NCBI RefSeq assembly: GCF_003382565.3
Contig: NZ_CP086253.1
Location: 2,604,001-2,668,000, forward strand
Direction: 5' to 3'
DNA from: Pectobacterium aquaticum
Lineage (GTDB): Bacteria; Pseudomonadota; Gammaproteobacteria; Enterobacterales; Enterobacteriaceae
DNA: 64,000 nucleotides
The position numbers were made by a program, and so were the translations under genes. Shown piece after piece: positions 62,544 to 64,000 of the stretch. The notes beneath the pieces are model-generated. The model was not told where the DNA came from and did no database searches. It saw only the letters and a program-made list of their open reading frames with translations. Every line of letters begins with the position of its first letter. Position 1 is the first letter of the stretch.

Positions 62544-62689
62544 ATCCGTTCACCCGCTGTGTTGATGGCGCTAGTATCCGGATAAGGGTTGGCAGCGGCT
62601 TTTAATCTGTTTTAGAAAAAACAGCGACGTGATTTATTTGATAAAAAAAACCTAATAGACTGAAAAATAAAAAATTATTTCGATAAAAA
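62544..62689 (-). promoter_or_regulatory. Upstream region of the tail operon with palindrome
   Basis: Contains a perfect inverted repeat CTGTTTT-AGAA-AAAACAG at 62607-62624 in an AT-rich stretch about 65 bases before the gp37-like start, a fitting place for an activator site. It lies after a strong terminator, so the tail genes need their own promoter. Activator unknown. Confidence 0.5.
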
Positions 62690-62717
62690 AAACGCCAACA
62701 CAACCGTGCTGGCGTAA
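62683..62717 (-). terminator. Terminator after the lysis/gp26-like genes
   Basis: On the minus strand ACGCCAGCAC-GGTT-GTGTTGGCGT (10-bp stem, one G-U) followed by a run of eight T. It separates the lysis-side transcript from the tail operon. Confidence 0.9.
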
Positions 62718-62774
62718 AGGAATATGACAATATCGATAACGTGCAAAAACAGAAAAGAAACCAATACAATGGGA

Positions 62775-63086
62775 TTACCGATCCCAATATTTTTCCGGCC
62801 GGGCGATGCCAACCATACAATCAACCGCATATTCCACGACATCTATACCAAGGCGGGTGAGATTCGCCAACCAGACGCCACCTACCTCCTTGGTCAATAC
62901 CGCCATCTTGCGATCGGCCAGATAATCCAGTGCGTGACGCAGCTCCGGCGCTGAGGCATCGGCATACAGCCGCTGCATCAACGCTAGCAGGAACATTTCA
63001 TTCGCGGTGTAAGGCCGCGTTTTGTTTAATGCGATAAGCAAGTGCCAACGCATCGATTCCTGTCGGATGCGCTGCGTATCAGCCAT
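62775..63086 (-). CDS. Mu gp26-like small protein
   Basis: 103 residues from ATG 63086, overlapping the previous gene's stop by 8 bases. RWHLLIALNKTRPYTANEMF, LLALMQRLYADASAPELRHA, LDYLADRKMAVLTKEVGG suggest a winged-helix-like fold; it matches the small protein encoded after the DUF2730 gene in Mu-like phages. Function unknown; in phages it lies just before the terminase genes, which are missing here. Confidence 0.68.
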   Translation of the reverse strand: MADTQRIRQESMRWHLLIALNKTRPYTANEMFLLALMQRLYADASAPELRHALDYLADRKMAVLTKEVGGVWLANLTRLGIDVVEYAVDCMVGIARPEKYWDR

Positions 63087-63408
63087 GATTGCCTCCCGAA
63101 TACCGCTGCTGCACCAATTCCAGCTTGTTATAAAGCGCATCCAGCTTGGCTTCGATTACCGTCTGACCACGGATGTAATCCTCACGTCGTACATAAACCA
63201 GCGGTAAATCGGCGCGGAATTCCAGAAATTCACGCTCCAGCCGCGTCCACCCTTGCTCGCTCTTCTGGCGTGCATTTTCCAGGGCGGCAAAACGCTCGTT
63301 CAGTCGCTTTTCAATCTGGGTGAGCAGAATCCGTCCGGCGGCAAACAGGAAACTCATAAACGACAACAACAGGCCGACCAGCGACCAGAATTCCACTTCA
63401 ATCTTCAC
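63079..63408 (-). CDS. DUF2730 protein (Mu gp25-like)
   Basis: 109 residues. N-terminal membrane helix (EFWSLVGLLLSFMSFLFAAG), then a coiled-coil tail (ERFAALENARQKSEQGWTRL). This is the DUF2730 family encoded between the Rz genes and the terminase region in Mu-type phages. Start overlaps the Rz stop by 11 bases. Function unknown. Confidence 0.75.
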   Translation of the reverse strand: MKIEVEFWSLVGLLLSFMSFLFAAGRILLTQIEKRLNERFAALENARQKSEQGWTRLEREFLEFRADLPLVYVRREDYIRGQTVIEAKLDALYNKLELVQQRYSGGNHG

Positions 63409-64000
63409 GTGTTACCTCCCCTGCCTGTTGTAGCGCGTCGATGTAATCCAGCAGCGCGTTAACCTGCGCACTCAGCGCTTGATAGCGCTCTCCGTTGTCG
63501 CTGATGTTGGCGAGAATGTCGCGCTGGGAGACGCCTGAAAGTTGTAATTCGGCGTCAGCGGTTGTGCCGCTGTTGGACGCTGCGCCAGTGCGGCGGGCAG
63601 CGGCGGTAGCGTCTGGGGTACCGTCGGTGGACAGACCGAAAGCGGCGTTGTAGTGCTGCACGAAGCCACGAGTAAACACGCACTGCACAGGCTGAACTTT
63701 GCCTTTTTCGTCAATGTATTGCTGAGTAACATGGTCAATTTTCCGTTGCAGAGCGGCGTTATCCGCCGCCAGTTTTTGACGCGCTGCGACATAGCGCTGT
63801 TCGAGTTGATTCCCACGCTCCACCTGCTGCTGGTATTGCTCCGCCGCCGCGCGTAATAGCTGGTTCTGGGTTTCGGCCTGCTGCTGCTGTAGCAAGTTGA
63901 ATGCCGCCTGCTGTTTCGCCAGCGCGGTATCCCCCAGTGCTTGCGCCAGTTGATAACCCTGATTACGACCGGTCAGATAGACCGCGAGTAGCAACACCAC
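63398..64000 (-). CDS. Rz-like i-spanin (partial at window edge)
   Basis: The visible 200 codons show the end of an N-terminal membrane anchor (VVLLLAVYLTGRNQGYQLAQ), a long Gln/Ala-rich coiled coil (about 25-100) and a periplasmic C-terminal region. This is Rz architecture: an inner-membrane subunit that, with Rz1, fuses inner and outer membranes at the final lysis step. The 5' end lies beyond the window. An Rz1 frame is nested inside. Confidence 0.8.
   Translation of the reverse strand: MVLLLAVYLTGRNQGYQLAQALGDTALAKQQAAFNLLQQQQAETQNQLLRAAAEQYQQQVERGNQLEQRYVAARQKLAADNAALQRKIDHVTQQYIDEKGKVQPVQCVFTRGFVQHYNAAFGLSTDGTPDATAAARRTGAASNSGTTADAELQLSGVSQRDILANISDNGERYQALSAQVNALLDYIDALQQAGEVTRED
63472..63732 (-). 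CDS. Rz1-like o-spanin lipoprotein nested in Rz
   Basis: 86 residues from ATG 63732 in a different frame wholly inside Rz. Signal FSLCSACLLVASC is a lipobox with lipidated Cys, followed by a Pro-rich mature part (TTPLSVCPPTVPQTLPPLPA), as in lambda-type Rz1. Outer-membrane partner of Rz. Start choice between several upstream in-frame codons is uncertain. Confidence 0.78.
   Translation of the reverse strand: MLLSNTLTKKAKFSLCSACLLVASCSTTTPLSVCPPTVPQTLPPLPAALAQRPTAAQPLTPNYNFQASPSATFSPTSATTESAIKR

Noticed and set aside
1..64000. CRISPR array or cas genes
   Set aside because: No regularly spaced direct repeats and no Cas-like frame; the only close tandem repeat is within the tail-fibre gene.
49251..64000. 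Ordinary complete P2-type prophage
   Set aside because: No capsid, portal, terminase, integrase or replication gene in the visible cluster, and the lysis and gp25/gp26 genes run straight into gp37; the P2 order Q-P-O-N-M-L is absent on the visible side.

Overview
The window reads as a chromosomal segment of a soft-rot enterobacterium, most likely Pectobacterium. This is inferred from Enterobacterales gene order (bssS, yceJ-yceI, yceA/trhO, lpxL, opgGH; ompX, rhtA, dps, glnHPQ, ybiB) combined with a large accessory load and a phage-tail cluster of the type found in this group. No tRNA, rRNA or CRISPR array was seen.

Layout. About 0.2-10 kb is conserved envelope housekeeping: biofilm regulator BssS, cytochrome b561 plus YceI, tRNA hydroxylase TrhO, an old-yellow-enzyme reductase, lipid A acyltransferase LpxL, and OpgGH for osmoregulated periplasmic glucans. 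About 10-18.9 kb holds a DUF2946/PepSY membrane pair, a chemoreceptor, an RHH protein, a complete IS630-type element splitting a small secreted-protein gene, a GhoT/OrtT-like membrane toxin, a DUF523 protein, a universal stress protein and the 3' half of a GNAT acetyltransferase gene.

From 18,914 to 32,155 lies a 13.2 kb composite-transposon-like island. Two defective, directly oriented ISAs1-family copies bound it. A perfect 10-bp duplication (TCTGATGCCC) sits at its outer edges, and the 5' part of the same GNAT gene resumes on the far side exactly in frame. Cargo: two metallo-beta-lactamase-fold hydrolases, a SnoaL-like protein, DsbA/FrnE-type thioredoxin-fold proteins (one broken), a pirin, an F420-reductase-like oxidoreductase, an esterase, an MFS exporter, five regulators (LysR x2, Rrf2, TetR, ArsR) and a quinone-oxidoreductase remnant. 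This looks like mobile redox or electrophile-stress functions.

From 32.2 to 49 kb the host chromosome resumes: isochorismatase, Nudix, AriR/YmgB-like protein, cupin, rhodanese YgaP-like, MATE and CynX-like transporters. A complete IS110-family (IS1111-type) element follows just downstream of ompX. Then come ompX, rhtA, a P-loop kinase, dps, glnHPQ, a 152-bp structured repeat flanked by two copies of the same terminator, an M3 peptidase and ybiB.

From 49.25 kb to the window end, all on the minus strand (transcribed right to left), is a contractile-tail cluster: Rz/Rz1 spanins, Mu gp25- and gp26-like proteins, then directly Mu gp37/gp38-like proteins, sheath, tube, E/E' chaperone frameshift pair, tape measure, U, X, D, V, W, J, I, tail fibre and fibre chaperone. 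Every head gene that lies between gp26 and gp37 in Mu-type phages is absent and replaced by a 231-bp spacer with a strong terminator and a palindrome. The cluster is therefore best read as a headless, lysis-linked R-type tailocin (carotovoricin-like) rather than a complete prophage. The right end of the cluster, with endolysin, holin and regulators expected, lies outside the window.
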